From: Novosphingobium clariflavum
GTDB taxonomy: Bacteria > Pseudomonadota > Alphaproteobacteria > Sphingomonadales > Sphingomonadaceae
DNA: 64,000 bases
Reading direction: 5' to 3'
Assembly (NCBI RefSeq): GCF_026420865.1
Contig: NZ_JAPCWC010000002.1
Coordinates: 186,001-250,000 of the forward strand
Below, one piece after another: positions 1 to 11,728 of the stretch. Made by a program: the position numbers and the translations under genes. The notes below the pieces were generated by a model. The model ran no database searches, was not told the DNA's origin, and worked only from the letters and a program-made list of their open reading frames with translations. Each line of letters starts with the position of its first letter. Positions within the stretch are counted from its first letter, which is position 1.

Positions 1-44
1 CAGTTCCGGGGCCCTGCCCTCATTTCACGCCGAACAGCGTCCGA

Positions 45-1652
<1,608 letters not shown>

Positions 1653-1895
1653 CTCCTCCATTTTCAGACGCCAGACAACGGGGTCGTCGGGCGCCCGGAC
1701 ATTTTTACGCAAGACTCGGGGCCGCGCTTACGCGCCGCTCCCTTTTCGATCAAATCGCCGCGGAAATAAACCAAGCGCCTCGCGACGAACGCCATCTCTT
1801 TTGCGTCGGGAACGGAGATTGTCAGTCCGAAGCAGTGCGGCTAGGCGTACCATCCAATCGAAAAATGCTGCGACAAGAGGATAGTGCACCGCCCC

Positions 1896-2648
1896 ATGGC
1901 AGATCCTGCGACCGCCCCCGGAGACAGTCCCGCAGCACGCGCGCAGACCATCGCGCTGGTCGATGACGACCGCAACATCCTCACCACCCTCTCGATCAGC
2001 CTTCAGGCCGAAGGTTTCGCCACGCGGGTCTATACCGATGGCGAAACCGCGCTGAAGGCCCTGCTCGACAATCCGCCCGACCTTGCCATCTTCGACATCA
2101 AGATGCCGCGCATGGACGGCCTCTCGCTGCTGCAGGCGCTGCGCGCGCAATCGAGCCTGCCGGTGATCTTCCTCACGTCCAAGGACGAGGAGCCCGACGA
2201 GGCCCTCGGCCTCGCGATGGGCGCCGACGACTATATCACCAAGCCGTTCAGCCAGCGCCTGCTGGTGGCGCGCATCCGTGCCATCCTGCGCCGCAGCGAA
2301 CTGACCCGCACGCCCAGCGATGCGGCCGCTGCCGAAGGCCTGCCGGAGCTGGTCGTGCGCGGCCGCCTGCAACTCGACCCCGCGCGCCATCAGGTCACCT
2401 GGGAGGGTGAGCCGGTGTCGCTGACGGTGACCGAATTCCTGATCCTCGAAGCCCTCGCCACCCGCCCCGGCGTGGTCAAGAGCCGCAACCAGCTGATGGA
2501 TGCCGCCTACAGCGAGGACGTCTACGTCGACGACCGCACGATCGACAGCCACATCAAGCGCCTGCGCCGCAAGTTCCGCGCGGTCGACCCCGAATTCGGC
2601 GCGATCGACACGCTCTACGGCGCCGGCTACTCCTTCTCCGATGCCTGA
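1896..2648 (+). CDS. chvI: ChvI-type OmpR-family response regulator
   Basis: DNA-binding response regulator. An N-terminal receiver has the acidic triad DDD, phospho-acceptor Asp at about residue 67 in the [10 protein letters not shown] segment and the conserved KPF lysine; a C-terminal OmpR/PhoB winged helix contains the [15 protein letters not shown] recognition region. A GTG at 1884 is an alternative start: AAGAGG at 1875-1880 is 3 nt from it and 15 nt from this ATG, so neither is ideal. The stop overlaps the start of the next kinase gene by 8 nt, implying translational coupling. Named by synteny with hprK/rapZ/EIIA and pckA; an acid/envelope-stress role is family knowledge, not shown here. 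Confidence 0.93.
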   Translation: MADPATAPGDSPAARAQTIALVDDDRNILTTLSISLQAEGFATRVYTDGETALKALLDNPPDLAIFDIKMPRMDGLSLLQALRAQSSLPVIFLTSKDEEPDEALGLAMGADDYITKPFSQRLLVARIRAILRRSELTRTPSDAAAAEGLPELVVRGRLQLDPARHQVTWEGEPVSLTVTEFLILEALATRPGVVKSRNQLMDAAYSEDVYVDDRTIDSHIKRLRRKFRAVDPEFGAIDTLYGAGYSFSDA

Positions 2649-4284
2649 AGCGCGCGACAGGCTGCCGCATGGGCAGGGCAAGAAGCGCTCGAGGCGCGGC
2701 AAGGGCAAGCGCCGGAAAAAGCCCCTCGGCATGCGCCTCGGCCTGCCCTGGCGCGTCTCGCTCACCGCGCGCATCCTGGCGGTCAACGTCATCGCGCTCG
2801 CCCTGCTGGCCGGCAGCCTGTTCTACATCGACAGCTACCGGCGCGAACTGCTGGCCGAGCGCTATCGCCTGGCCGCCTCGCAGGCCGAGATCGTCGCCCA
2901 TGCGCTGACCGGGATGGACTCTGCCGATCGCCGCGCACTGATCGCCCGCATCGGCGCCGGGCAGGCCCTGCGCCTGCGCCTCTACGACACGCGCGGCAAG
3001 CTCGTCGCCGACAGCTTCGACCTCGCCCCGCCCTCCTACCGGCTGGTCGATCCCGCCCGCGAGCCCTGGCTGCAGGATGCCGCCCGCGCCATCGACCAGG
3101 GCATGGACTTCGTGCTCGGCGCCCCGCCGGTCCCGCCTTACGAGGACAATCCCGGCGCCGATGCGCGGGCCTGGCCCGAGATCACCCAGGCCCTCCAGAA
3201 CGGCCGCACCGAGGTCAACCACGAGGCAGCCCCCGACCAGACCCCGATCATCATCGCCGCCACCCCGGTCGGCCTTCACGGCGAGGCCCTGCTGGTCACC
3301 CGCAACGCCCGCGACATCACCGAGAATGTGCGCATGGCCCGCCAGACCCTGGCGATCATCGTCGGCGGCGCCTTTGCCGTCTCGATCCTGCTCTCGCTGT
3401 TCCTGGCGCGCACCATCGTCGAGCCGCTGCGCAAGCTGGTGCGCGCCACGGTGCGCGTGCGCCTCGGGCGCGACCGCAGCGTCGTGGTCCCCCGCCTGCC
3501 CGACCGCCGCGACGAGATCGGCCTGCTGGCCCGCGCCGTCTCCGACATGAGCGGCGCCCTGCGCCAGCGCATCGATGCGGTGGAGAGCTTCGCCGCCGAT
3601 GTCGCCCACGAACTCAAGAACCCGCTGACCTCGCTGCGCAGCGCGCTCGAAAGCCTCGACCGGGTGGACGAGCCCGACCTGCGCCGCCAGCTGATCGGCA
3701 TCGCCAAGGACGACGTGCGGCGGATCGACTTCCTCGTGACCGAGATCGCCGATGCCAGCCGCATCGACGCCGAACTCAGCCGCACGACTTTCGAGCCGGT
3801 CGACATGGGCCGCCTGGTGCACGCGCTGGCCGGCGAAAGGGCGCAGCGCGGCGTCAATGGCCTGTGCCCGGTCGAAGTCCTGGAAACCACCGAACCGGGC
3901 ATGGACGAGACCGCCCGCCTGATGGTGCCGGGCGACGCGCCGCGCCTTGAGCGCGTGCTCCAGAACCTGCTCGACAACGCCGTGTCGTTCTCCCCGGCCG
4001 GCGCGCCGATCGAGGTCATGCTGGCGCGCGAGGGGACGCGGGTGATCATCGCGGTATCGGACCACGGCCCGGGCATCCCCGAGGGCGCGCGCGAACGCAT
4101 CTTCGACCGGTTCCACTCGCTGCGCCCTTCCGGCGAGGAATTCGGCAAGCACAGCGGCCTCGGCCTCGCCATCGCCCGCACCATCGTCGAGGCCCATTTC
4201 GGCAAGCTGCGCGCGACCGACCGGATCGACGGCGAACACGGCGCGCGGCTGGTGGTCTCCCTGCCCGCATGGCAGGGCGAATGA
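2641..4284 (+). CDS. chvG: ChvG-type sensor histidine kinase
   Basis: Inner-membrane sensor kinase paired with the upstream regulator. A very basic N-terminus (residues 13-27 rich in Lys/Arg) precedes transmembrane segment 1 (about 43-63). A periplasmic sensor of about 170 residues follows, then transmembrane segment 2 (about 235-256), a HAMP linker, the dimerisation helix with phospho-acceptor His323 in [11 protein letters not shown], and an HATPase domain with N-box NLLDNA and GLGLAIA G-box. Length of 547 residues fits ChvG/ExoS proteins. The start overlaps chvI by 8 nt and the stop overlaps hprK as ATGA, so the three genes form one transcription unit. Confidence 0.94.
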   Translation: MPEARDRLPHGQGKKRSRRGKGKRRKKPLGMRLGLPWRVSLTARILAVNVIALALLAGSLFYIDSYRRELLAERYRLAASQAEIVAHALTGMDSADRRALIARIGAGQALRLRLYDTRGKLVADSFDLAPPSYRLVDPAREPWLQDAARAIDQGMDFVLGAPPVPPYEDNPGADARAWPEITQALQNGRTEVNHEAAPDQTPIIIAATPVGLHGEALLVTRNARDITENVRMARQTLAIIVGGAFAVSILLSLFLARTIVEPLRKLVRATVRVRLGRDRSVVVPRLPDRRDEIGLLARAVSDMSGALRQRIDAVESFAADVAHELKNPLTSLRSALESLDRVDEPDLRRQLIGIAKDDVRRIDFLVTEIADASRIDAELSRTTFEPVDMGRLVHALAGERAQRGVNGLCPVEVLETTEPGMDETARLMVPGDAPRLERVLQNLLDNAVSFSPAGAPIEVMLAREGTRVIIAVSDHGPGIPEGARERIFDRFHSLRPSGEEFGKHSGLGLAIARTIVEAHFGKLRATDRIDGEHGARLVVSLPAWQGE

Positions 4285-4754
4285 GCATGAGCACCCCATC
4301 CGCACCGGCACCGGCACCGGCACAGCCCTCCGCCTTTCCGCGCCAGTCGACCTGCGTCGCCATCGGCGGGCGCGGCGTGCTGATCGAGGGCGCATCCGGC
4401 ACCGGCAAGTCCAGCCTCGCGCTGGAACTGATCGACCGGGGTGCGGCGCTGGTGGGCGACGACAGCGTGCTGCTGACGGCTGGAAACGGCGTGCTCCTCG
4501 CCCGCCCGCATCCCAATACCCGCGGCCTGATCGAAGTGCGCAATCTCGGGCTGCTGCCGTTTCCCTGCGTGGAAGAAGTGCCGCTCGCCCTGCTCATCAC
4601 TCTCGATCCCGAGGCGCCGCGCTTCATCGAGATCCCCCAAACCATTGAAATTGGCGGTATCTCCCTGCCGCACTTGCGCCTCTGGCCGGGATCGGGGCCG
4701 CTCGCGCTCAAGGCCGAACTGGCACTGTCCCACTTTGGCAACAGGCTGGGCTGA
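4281..4754 (+). CDS. hprK: short HPr kinase/phosphorylase
   Basis: Predicted to phosphorylate and dephosphorylate a regulatory serine of HPr. At 157 residues it is only the catalytic C-terminal domain, the usual alphaproteobacterial form lacking the N-terminal domain of Firmicutes HprK. Walker A GASGTGKS is at residues 37-44, followed by DRGAALVGDDSVLL, which carries the acidic residues conserved in the family. Residues 4-18 are an Ala/Pro run. The ATG overlaps the chvG stop (ATGA), with GGCAGGG just upstream. Its likely substrate HPr is encoded four genes on. Confidence 0.92.
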   Translation: MSMSTPSAPAPAPAQPSAFPRQSTCVAIGGRGVLIEGASGTGKSSLALELIDRGAALVGDDSVLLTAGNGVLLARPHPNTRGLIEVRNLGLLPFPCVEEVPLALLITLDPEAPRFIEIPQTIEIGGISLPHLRLWPGSGPLALKAELALSHFGNRLG

Positions 4755-4805
4755 GCGCACCGGCACCCCCTTCCCTTTCGCCGCCGCCCGGCGCAAACAG
4801 GCGCG

Positions 4806-5783
4806 ATGAATCGCGAATCCCCGGAAAGCGGAACATCCCCCAGCGCCGCCGTTCCTCCCCCCACCCCGGCGGCCGATCGTCAGCGTGTCCTGCTTGTCAC
4901 CGGCATGCTCGGTGCCGGCAAGACCACTGCCCTGCGGGTGCTCGAAGACCTCGGCTGGGAGATCATCGACAATTTCCCGGTGCGCCTGCTCGATCGCCTG
5001 ATCGAACGGTCTCCTGCCGCAGAAGGCTCGCCGCGCCCGCCGCTGGCGATCGGGTTCGACTGCCGCACCCGCGGCTTCGACCCGGCGCGCGTGATCGCGC
5101 AGGTCAAGGCCCTCGACGAGCGCGAGGATGTCGAACTCAACACCCTGTTCCTCGACTGTTCGAGCAAGGAACTGGAACGCCGCTTCAACGAGACCCGCCG
5201 CCGCCACGCGCTGGCCGCCGACGCCCCGGTCGACACCGGCATCCGCGCCGAGCGGGAACTGCTGGCACCGCTGCGCCGCTGGGCCGATCTCCTGGTCGAG
5301 ACCACCGAGTTCACCTCGAACGACCTCCAGCGCGTGATTCGCGAACGATTCGCAACCGAAGCGCCGGAGGACCTCACGCTGACGGTATCGAGCTTCGGTT
5401 TCTCGCGCGGGATGCCCCCGCTCGCCGACCTCGTCTTCGACATGCGCTTCGTGGAAAACCCGCATTGGGATCCGGTGCTGAGGCCGATGACCGGGCTTGA
5501 CGCGCCGGTGGGCGACTATGTCCGTCAGGACCCCGCCTTTAACGAAGCTTTCACGCGGATTCGCGACCTTCTCCTGCTCTTGCTTCCGCGCTATCGCACA
5601 CAGGGCAAAGCCTATGTTCACGTCGCTTTCGGGTGTACGGGTGGGCGTCACAGGTCGGTATTCACCGCCGAACTCATGGCTGCGGCCTTGCGCGATGCGG
5701 GATTTTCGCCCACATTGCTGCACCGCAACCTGGGCTCGCGAGCAGCCGATCTTCTGGAAGGGGGTCAGCGGCGTGAAAAATGA
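4806..5783 (+). CDS. rapZ: RapZ-family RNase adapter / nucleotide-binding protein
   Basis: P-loop protein of the YvcJ/RapZ family (325 residues). Walker A GMLGAGKT is at residues 33-40, and the conserved C-terminal FGCTGGRHRS signature sits near residues 274-284. In E. coli RapZ guides RNase E to the sRNA GlmZ and so controls GlmS; whether alphaproteobacterial members do this is not established. Residues 1-25 form a low-complexity Ser/Pro/Ala extension. It is 51 nt downstream of hprK and 51 nt upstream of the EIIA gene, the standard alphaproteobacterial neighbourhood. Confidence 0.93.
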   Translation: MNRESPESGTSPSAAVPPPTPAADRQRVLLVTGMLGAGKTTALRVLEDLGWEIIDNFPVRLLDRLIERSPAAEGSPRPPLAIGFDCRTRGFDPARVIAQVKALDEREDVELNTLFLDCSSKELERRFNETRRRHALAADAPVDTGIRAERELLAPLRRWADLLVETTEFTSNDLQRVIRERFATEAPEDLTLTVSSFGFSRGMPPLADLVFDMRFVENPHWDPVLRPMTGLDAPVGDYVRQDPAFNEAFTRIRDLLLLLLPRYRTQGKAYVHVAFGCTGGRHRSVFTAELMAAALRDAGFSPTLLHRNLGSRAADLLEGGQRREK

Positions 5784-5834
5784 ACAAGTAACCTGGTCGC
5801 CCACGCAAGAAAAAGTTCGGAGCCTGCTTCCAGC

Positions 5835-6242
5835 ATGATCGGCATGATCCTCGTCACTCACGGCAATCTCGCCGAGGAGTTCGTACACGCGATGGAACAC
5901 GTCGTCGGCGATCAGTCGGCGGTTGCAACCGTTTGCATCGGCCCCAACGACGACATGGAACGCCGCCGCAGCGAGATCGCCGATGCGATCACCGCAGTCG
6001 ACAGCGGCTCGGGCGTCATCATCCTCACCGACCTGTTCGGCGGCACGCCGTCCAACCTCGCCATCTCGCTGATGGAAGCGGGCCGCGTGGAAGTGATCGC
6101 CGGCATCAACCTGCCGATGCTGATCCGTCTCGCCAAGGCCCGCGAATGCATGTCGGTGCGCGAAGCCGCCGCCGCCGCGCGCGATGCCGGGCGCAACTAC
6201 ATCACTATCGCCAGCGAATATCTCGGGCAGGACGCGGCATGA
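5835..6242 (+). CDS. PTS EIIA component, mannose/fructose family
   Basis: Cytosolic phosphocarrier of 135 residues, with the active-site histidine at position 9 in the ILVTHG strand and the LTDLFGGTPSN segment typical of EIIA-Man. No EIIB, EIIC or EIID partner lies in the window, so it is likely a regulatory phosphocarrier rather than part of a sugar permease; this is the usual interpretation of the incomplete alphaproteobacterial PTS. The start overlaps nothing, but its stop overlaps the HPr start (ATGA), so EIIA and HPr are translationally coupled. Confidence 0.93.
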   Translation: MIGMILVTHGNLAEEFVHAMEHVVGDQSAVATVCIGPNDDMERRRSEIADAITAVDSGSGVIILTDLFGGTPSNLAISLMEAGRVEVIAGINLPMLIRLAKARECMSVREAAAAARDAGRNYITIASEYLGQDAA

Positions 6243-6517
6243 GCGATTTTCGTGAAACGGTGCTGATCGTCAACAAGCGCGGCCTCCACGCCCGCGCCAG
6301 CGCCAAGTTCGTGAACCACGTCGCCGAACTGCCCGCCACCGTGCTGGTCAAGGTCGGCAAGGACGGTACCGAGGCCGCCGGGAATTCGATCCTCGGCCTG
6401 ATGATGCTGGGCGCCGCCAAGGGCGACAGCATCGAGATTTCCTGCGCGGGCGAAGGTGCCCCCGAAGCGCTGGCCACGCTCGCCACGCTGGTGCGCGACG
6501 GCTTCGGCGAAGAATAA
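6239..6517 (+). CDS. ptsH: phosphocarrier protein HPr
   Basis: A 92-residue HPr. His17 in the RGLHARAS motif is the site phosphorylated by enzyme I, and Ser50 in the NSILGLMML helix corresponds to the HprK target serine. The ATGA overlap with the EIIA gene and the linked hprK indicate a regulatory phosphorelay. Enzyme I (ptsP or ptsI) is not in the window. It is called ptsH here; some annotations of PTS-Ntr systems call it npr/ptsO. Confidence 0.95.
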   Translation: MSDFRETVLIVNKRGLHARASAKFVNHVAELPATVLVKVGKDGTEAAGNSILGLMMLGAAKGDSIEISCAGEGAPEALATLATLVRDGFGEE

Positions 6518-6529
6518 AAGGCAAGAGTT

Positions 6530-7354
6530 TTGGCCGTGCGCCGTACCATTACCGGATTTTCCAACCCGCTGGTCAAGTTCCTGCGCTCGCTGCGCGAGAA
6601 GAAGCATCGCAAGCAGGAACGGCGCTTCCTCGCCGAAGGGCTGCGCCTGCTCACCGACGCACGCGAATGCGGCATCGTGCCCGAGATCCTGGTCATGGCG
6701 ATCGGCCGTGATCCCCATCCCCTTCTCGATGCGCTGGAAGATGCCGTGGCCGCCGCCGGCGGCGACATCGTCGAGATGGACGTGGAGATCCTCGCCAAGG
6801 TCACCGGCAAGGACAATCCGCAGGCCGTCGCCGGCGTCTTTGCCGAATTCGACACCCGCCTCGCCACCCTGGACCGCGCCGCCGCGCCGATCTGGCTGGT
6901 GGCGCAGGCGCTGCGCGATCCCGGCAATCTCGGCACCATGCTGCGCACCGGCGACGCCGTTGGCGCGGGCGGCCTGATCCTGCTGGACGACTGCGCCGAT
7001 CCCTTCTCGGTCGAGGCCGTGCGCGCCAGCATGGGGGCGATCTTCACGCAGAAGATCGTCACGGCCCGCTGGGACGAGTTCCTGCCCTGGCTGCGTGAAG
7101 GCGCCGGTGCGCAGCACGGCGGCCAACTGGTCGCCGCCTCGCTGCGGGACCCGACCGATTACCGCGAGGCGCCTTACGCCGCGCCGTGTTTCCTGATGGT
7201 GGGCAACGAATCGCAAGGCCTGCCGCAGGCCTACGAAGAAGCTTGCGACCTGCGTGTCACCATCCCCATGCTGGGCCGTGCGGACAGCCTGAACGCGGCG
7301 GTTGCCGGGGCAGTTCTGGCTTACGAAGCGCTCGCCCACCTGCGCCGGGACTGA
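6530..7354 (+). CDS. TrmH/SpoU-family RNA 2'-O-methyltransferase
   Basis: SAM-dependent ribose methyltransferase with the SPOUT knot fold. The N-terminal substrate-binding domain (about residues 8-90) carries KKHRKQERRFLAEGLRLL. The C-terminal catalytic domain has the three family motifs: NLGTMLRT (motif 1), GNESQGL (motif 2) and IPMLGRADSLNAAVA (motif 3). The specific rRNA or tRNA target cannot be told from sequence. The start is TTG at 6530; a GTG at 6536 is also possible and has the better spacing from AAGAG. It lies 12 nt after HPr, probably in the same transcript. Confidence 0.9.
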   Translation: MAVRRTITGFSNPLVKFLRSLREKKHRKQERRFLAEGLRLLTDARECGIVPEILVMAIGRDPHPLLDALEDAVAAAGGDIVEMDVEILAKVTGKDNPQAVAGVFAEFDTRLATLDRAAAPIWLVAQALRDPGNLGTMLRTGDAVGAGGLILLDDCADPFSVEAVRASMGAIFTQKIVTARWDEFLPWLREGAGAQHGGQLVAASLRDPTDYREAPYAAPCFLMVGNESQGLPQAYEEACDLRVTIPMLGRADSLNAAVAGAVLAYEALAHLRRD

Positions 7355-7448
7355 TCGCCGTCATTCCCGGCCTGAAGGCTATCAACGCCTCGCTTTCTCC
7401 GGCGCACGTTCATCACAGCCTCAGGTCACCTGTGACAAGGCATGCGCC

Positions 7449-7865
7449 ATGCTTCGTCACGCGATTTTTCCGGCCTCCTGCGCCGCCATGCTTGCTGCCT
7501 GTTCGAGCCCGGGCGGCGATGGTGAGGCGCAGCTTGCCCGAACCTCCTGGCGGATCACCCTGATCGACGGGCAGCGGCCGCAGGCCGACGGCGCCAGCAT
7601 CGCCTTCGACGGCGGCAAGATCGGCATCAAGGTGGGCTGCAACCGCCTGGACGGCCCCTGGCATGTCGACGACGACCGGCTGATCGCAGGCCCACTCTCG
7701 CTTACCGAGATGAGCTGCCCGACGCCCGCCTGGGATCAGGAAAAGGCAATCGGCGCGCTGCTCGTCGCCACGCCGCGCATGGTCGTCGACCATGGCCGCA
7801 TGACCTTGCAATCGAGCGGCCATACCGCCGAACTGCAACGAGAGGCCGCCGTCGCCGGCAAATAG
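7449..7865 (+). CDS. META-domain lipoprotein
   Basis: Predicted lipoprotein of 138 residues. The signal peptide ends in a lipobox L-A-A-C with lipidated Cys18. The mature part is one META (HslJ-like) domain beginning at RTSWRITLIDG and containing the family segment KVGCNRLDGPW and two further conserved positions around SLTEMSC. META proteins are found in heat-shock- or motility-linked lipoproteins, but no biochemical role is assigned. The long upstream extension of the reading frame (from 7302) overlaps the methyltransferase and lacks a signal peptide, so this ATG is preferred. Confidence 0.85.
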   Translation: MLRHAIFPASCAAMLAACSSPGGDGEAQLARTSWRITLIDGQRPQADGASIAFDGGKIGIKVGCNRLDGPWHVDDDRLIAGPLSLTEMSCPTPAWDQEKAIGALLVATPRMVVDHGRMTLQSSGHTAELQREAAVAGK

Positions 7866-7875
7866 GCCCCGGGGC

Positions 7876-9462
7876 TCATTCGGCCGCTGCGGCGTCCTCG
7901 CTGGCTGCATCGCTGCCCACATCGCTGGCTGCATCGCCGGAAAGGTCGGCGATCTGCCCCCCGGTTTCGGCGTAACGCGGCATCGCTTCGACGCCCGCCA
8001 CTTCATCCGAAATCTCGCGCTTGCCGATCTTGATGTGCTTTTCGGTAAGACGGCGCGCGCGGCTCATCACATTGCCTTCGTAGGTACGCGCGAAATCGTT
8101 GAAGCTGTTCACGGCGCGGCCCAGATGCACACCGACCTTGCCGAGATCGTCCTGCGTCTTGGCCAGGCTGTCGTAGAGATCGCTGCCCAGCTTGCCGATC
8201 TCGCGCGCTTCCTTGGCGAGGCCTTCCTGCTGCCAGACCTGCGCGATGGTGCGGCAGATCGCGACAAGGTTGGTCGGGCTCGCCAGCAGCACGCGCCGCT
8301 CGAAGGCATAGTCCCACAGGCTGGAATCGTGGTCGAGTGCGGCGGCAATGAAATGCTCGCCCGGCACGAACATCAGTACGTAGTCGGGCGCGTTCTCGAA
8401 CTGGCTCTGGTAGCTCTTGTTGCCCAGCGTCTGGATATGGCTTCGCATCGAGGCGGCGTGCTGGTCGAGGAAGGCGGCGCGCAGCGTCTCGTCCTCGGCC
8501 TCGAAGGCATCCTGATAGGCGTTGAGCGAGACCTTGGCGTCGATCACCAGCTGCTTGTTGCCGGGGATACGCACGATCGCATCGGGCCGCAGGCGGCCGT
8601 CCTCGGTCTCGACCGAATGCTCGGTCACGAAATCGGTGTGTTCGGCAAGGCCGCACTGTTCGAGCACGTTCTTGAGCTGCTGCTCGCCCCAGCGGCCGCG
8701 CGCCTTCGGCGCATTGCGCAGCGAATTGCTGAGACGCGCCGCCTCGCTGCGCACGCGCTCCTGCCCGGCGCTCAATTCGACAAGCTGCCCGGTCAGCGTC
8801 GCGAAGGCATCGGTGCGCTGCTTTTCGAGCGTCGCGACCTGCTCCTCGTAGCTCTTCAGCCGCTCACCGACAGGGGCCAGCAGCGTGCGGATACGCTCGG
8901 CACTGGCCTTTTCGCTCTCCTCGAAGCGCGCGCCCGCGCGGTTGAGGAAGGCCTCCTGGGCCCCTGCCAGCACTTTGGCGCCGGCATTCTCGAATTCCTT
9001 GCGCAGCGCTTCCTGCGCTTCGATCAGGAGGCGCTTCTGTTCGTCGAAATTGGCCGATTTTTCCCGCAGCGTCGCCAGTTCCGAAGCCAGTTCGCGCTGT
9101 TCGCGGCGCAAGGCATCGACCAGCGTCGCATGTTCGGATCGGGTGGTGTCGAGTGCCTGCGTCAGTTCGCCGCGCAGGCGCTGCTGCGCTTCATCATGGC
9201 TGCGGCGGACAAGTTCCATCGCCTGCCCATGCTCGGCGCGGGTGCGTTCTAGCGTTTCGGCAAGGTCATCCGCCCGGCTGGCGCGTTCACCGGCGGCAGC
9301 AAGGTCGCGAATCGCGGCGCGGAACTTCTCGTCGAGTTCACGCGCTTCGCGATCGCGGGTTTCGTGGCGGTTTCGCCAGTCGGCCGCCGGCCGGGATCCG
9401 AAGAACCAGCCGGCGCCAAGACCGACAACGAGCGCGACAATGGCGACGACTGCGATTTCCAT
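7876..9462 (-). CDS. rmuC: DNA recombination protein RmuC homologue
   Basis: A single N-terminal membrane anchor (about residues 3-22) is followed by a long coiled coil (about 30-250, rich in Glu/Arg/Leu). The RmuC core, a PD-(D/E)XK-like nuclease fold, spans about 255-470 and includes WGEQQLKNVLEQCGL and the LVIDAKVSLNAY strand with the presumed catalytic DAK. The C-terminal tail is Ala/Asp/Ser-rich. RmuC limits recombination at inverted repeats in E. coli. It converges on the META lipoprotein gene with only 10 nt between the stops. Confidence 0.93.
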   Translation of the reverse strand: MEIAVVAIVALVVGLGAGWFFGSRPAADWRNRHETRDREARELDEKFRAAIRDLAAAGERASRADDLAETLERTRAEHGQAMELVRRSHDEAQQRLRGELTQALDTTRSEHATLVDALRREQRELASELATLREKSANFDEQKRLLIEAQEALRKEFENAGAKVLAGAQEAFLNRAGARFEESEKASAERIRTLLAPVGERLKSYEEQVATLEKQRTDAFATLTGQLVELSAGQERVRSEAARLSNSLRNAPKARGRWGEQQLKNVLEQCGLAEHTDFVTEHSVETEDGRLRPDAIVRIPGNKQLVIDAKVSLNAYQDAFEAEDETLRAAFLDQHAASMRSHIQTLGNKSYQSQFENAPDYVLMFVPGEHFIAAALDHDSSLWDYAFERRVLLASPTNLVAICRTIAQVWQQEGLAKEAREIGKLGSDLYDSLAKTQDDLGKVGVHLGRAVNSFNDFARTYEGNVMSRARRLTEKHIKIGKREISDEVAGVEAMPRYAETGGQIADLSGDAASDVGSDAASEDAAAAE

Positions 9463-9531
9463 TCCGACAGCATAGCCGGAACATTCAGGGAACGCCAGCC
9501 TTCCGGCCGGCTTTTCCCCAATGCGCGCAAA

Positions 9532-10101
9532 TCAGGCCGCGCGGCGCAGCTTGTCGAGCTTCTTGAGTGCCATCTGGCGCTTCAGGCGCGACAGGTGGTC
9601 GATGAAGAGAATGCCTTCGAGATGGTCCATCTCGTGCTGGAGACAGGTGGCCATGAGACCGTCCATCTCTTCCTCGTGGACGGTGCCGTCGAGATCCTGC
9701 CAGCGCGCGCGGATGCGCGAGGGGCGTTCGACGTCGGCAAAGATTTCCGGCACCGACAGGCAGCCTTCCTGATAGACCGTGTGGTCTTCGGAAGGATCGA
9801 GGATTTCCGGATTGATGAAGATCCGGGGTTCCTTCCTGGTCGGCTGGTGCGTGTGGTGATGGCCGCCGTGGGCGGTGCAGACTTCCGGTTCCGCATCCTC
9901 GTCGTCGGGCTGGAGATCGATCACCAGCACGCGCAGCGGCACGCCCACCTGGATGGCGGCAAGACCGATGCCCGGGGCATCGTACATGGTCTCGAACATG
10001 TCTTCGACAAGCGTCTTGAGCTCGTCGTCGAACTTTTCGACGGGGACCGAAACCTGCTTGAGACGCGGATCGGGAACTTCGAGGATTTCACGGATAGCCA
10101 T
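9532..10101 (-). CDS. def: peptide deformylase with a His-rich insert
   Basis: Removes the N-formyl group from nascent proteins. All three active-site motifs are present: GIGLAAIQ (44-51), EGCLS (112-116) with the metal-ligand Cys, and HEMDH (156-160) with the two histidine ligands and catalytic Glu. Length of 189 residues is slightly long because of an insert at about residues 65-91 between two core strands. That insert contains an acidic stretch and then HGGHHHTH (78-85). The start ATG begins the canonical N-terminus MAIREIL. It is 61 nt downstream of recR on the same strand and divergent from fmt, a common def/fmt neighbourhood. Confidence 0.96.
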   Translation of the reverse strand: MAIREILEVPDPRLKQVSVPVEKFDDELKTLVEDMFETMYDAPGIGLAAIQVGVPLRVLVIDLQPDDEDAEPEVCTAHGGHHHTHQPTRKEPRIFINPEILDPSEDHTVYQEGCLSVPEIFADVERPSRIRARWQDLDGTVHEEEMDGLMATCLQHEMDHLEGILFIDHLSRLKRQMALKKLDKLRRAA

Positions 10102-10162
10102 GCCCGCCAAATAAGCGCGATGGCCGATTCTCGCAAGGTCGTCGGTCCGATCAGAGTGATCG

Positions 10163-10759
10163 TCAGGCCACCGGCCGTCTTGCGCGAATGGCCTGGGCGA
10201 GTGTTCCCTCGTCGAGATAGTCCAGTTCGCCGCCCACCGGCAGGCCATGGGCAAGCTGCGTGATGCGCACGGCAAGTCCTTCAAGACGCTCGGCAATATA
10301 GTGCGCCGTGGTCTGCCCTTCGAGCGTCGCATTCATGGCCAGCACGACTTCGTCGATGCCGCCTTCCTCGACCCGGCGCAAGAGCTGGTCGATGGTCAGG
10401 TCTTCCGGCCGCACCCCGTCGAGCGCCGACAACCGGCCGCCAAGCACATGATAACGGCCGTTGAACAGCCGGGCACGATCCAGCGCCCAGAGGTCCGCCA
10501 CTTCCTCCACCACGCAGAGCGAACCCGCATCGCGGCGCGGATCGGCGCAGATGCCGCAAGGGTTGGTGGTATCGATGTTGCCGCAGGTCCGGCACTCGAC
10601 CAGCGCCTCGCGCACGGCGGCAAGCGCATCGACTAGTTGCACCAGCGCGCTTTCCCGGCGCTTGATGAGCCACAGCACCGCCCGCCGCGCGGAACGGGGG
10701 CCAAGGCCGGGAAGGCGCGACAGCGCGGCGGTAAGCGTCTCGATCTCTTGCGATGCCAT
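10163..10759 (-). CDS. recR: recombination mediator protein RecR
   Basis: RecFOR-pathway DNA clamp protein, 198 residues, normal length. An N-terminal helix-hairpin-helix has [18 protein letters not shown] four-cysteine zinc module ([16 protein letters not shown]) follows, then a Toprim domain with [13 protein letters not shown] and the Walker-B-like [11 protein letters not shown] segment. The ATG beginning MASQEIETL was chosen because upstream frame extensions run into the divergent fmt promoter. Its 60-nt divergence from fmt holds both promoters. Confidence 0.96.
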   Translation of the reverse strand: MASQEIETLTAALSRLPGLGPRSARRAVLWLIKRRESALVQLVDALAAVREALVECRTCGNIDTTNPCGICADPRRDAGSLCVVEEVADLWALDRARLFNGRYHVLGGRLSALDGVRPEDLTIDQLLRRVEEGGIDEVVLAMNATLEGQTTAHYIAERLEGLAVRITQLAHGLPVGGELDYLDEGTLAQAIRARRPVA

Positions 10760-10819
10760 GACGGCGGAGATAGGGCCTGCGCAGCCCAAGAGATAGTCCT
10801 TCGGAGAATTCCCCACACC

Positions 10820-11728
10820 ATGCGCATCGTTTTCATGGGAACGCCCGATTTTGCGGTGCCTGCACTCGTCGCGCTGGTCGAGGCCGGGCACGAGGTCGTC
10901 GCCGTCTACAGCCAGCCGCCGCGCCCCGGCGGTCGCCGTGGCAAGGAACTGACCCCCTCGCCCGTCCACAAGGAAGCCGAAGCGCGCGGAATCGCGGTGC
11001 ACCATCCGGTTTCGCTCAAGAGCGCCGAGGAACAGGAAAAGTTCGTCGCGCTGGGCGCCGACATCGCCGTCGTCGCCGCTTACGGACTGCTTCTGCCGCA
11101 GGCGGTGCTCGATGCGCCGCGGTTTGGCTGCCTCAACATCCACGCCTCGATCCTGCCGCGCTGGCGCGGGGCGGCGCCGATCCAGCGGGCGATCCTGGCG
11201 GGCGATCCCACCACCGGGGTGACGATCATGCAGATGGAGATCGGGCTCGACACCGGGCCGATGCTGGCCACCCTGCGCACGACGATCGACCGCAAGACCG
11301 CCGGTGAACTCACCGCCGAACTGGCCGAAAAGGGCGCCCAGCTCATGGTCGGCACCCTGCGCGACCTTGCCGTGCACCGCGCCGTGACCCAGCCGGAAGA
11401 CGGCGTGACGTATGCGAAGAAGATCGACAAGGCCGAGGCCCGGCTCGACTTCACGGCTTCCGCCGAGCAAGTGGAGCGCCAGGTTCGCGCCTTCATGCCT
11501 GCCCCCGGCGCCTTCTTCGAACTCGATGGCGAGCGCTACAAGGTTCTCGCCGCCGATCTCGCGGAGGGTTCGGGCACGCCCGGCGAAACGCTCGACGACG
11601 GTCTCACCGTGGCCTGCGGTGAAGGCGCGATCCGCGTGAAGCGTATCCAGCGCGCGGGCAAGCCCGCCATGGAAGCGGCGGACCTGCTGCGCGGCCGTCC
11701 GGTCGCTGCCGGAACGAGGCTCGCGTGA
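10820..11728 (+). CDS. fmt: methionyl-tRNA formyltransferase
   Basis: Formylates initiator Met-tRNA using 10-formyl-tetrahydrofolate; 302 residues. The N-terminal Rossmann domain starts [16 protein letters not shown]. The formyl-transfer signature includes the N-H-D catalytic residues around [22 protein letters not shown], and a C-terminal OB-like tRNA-binding domain follows from about residue 205. It forms a functional pair with the divergent def across recR. The stop overlaps the truA GTG start as GTGA, indicating translational coupling. Confidence 0.97.
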   Translation: MRIVFMGTPDFAVPALVALVEAGHEVVAVYSQPPRPGGRRGKELTPSPVHKEAEARGIAVHHPVSLKSAEEQEKFVALGADIAVVAAYGLLLPQAVLDAPRFGCLNIHASILPRWRGAAPIQRAILAGDPTTGVTIMQMEIGLDTGPMLATLRTTIDRKTAGELTAELAEKGAQLMVGTLRDLAVHRAVTQPEDGVTYAKKIDKAEARLDFTASAEQVERQVRAFMPAPGAFFELDGERYKVLAADLAEGSGTPGETLDDGLTVACGEGAIRVKRIQRAGKPAMEAADLLRGRPVAAGTRLA

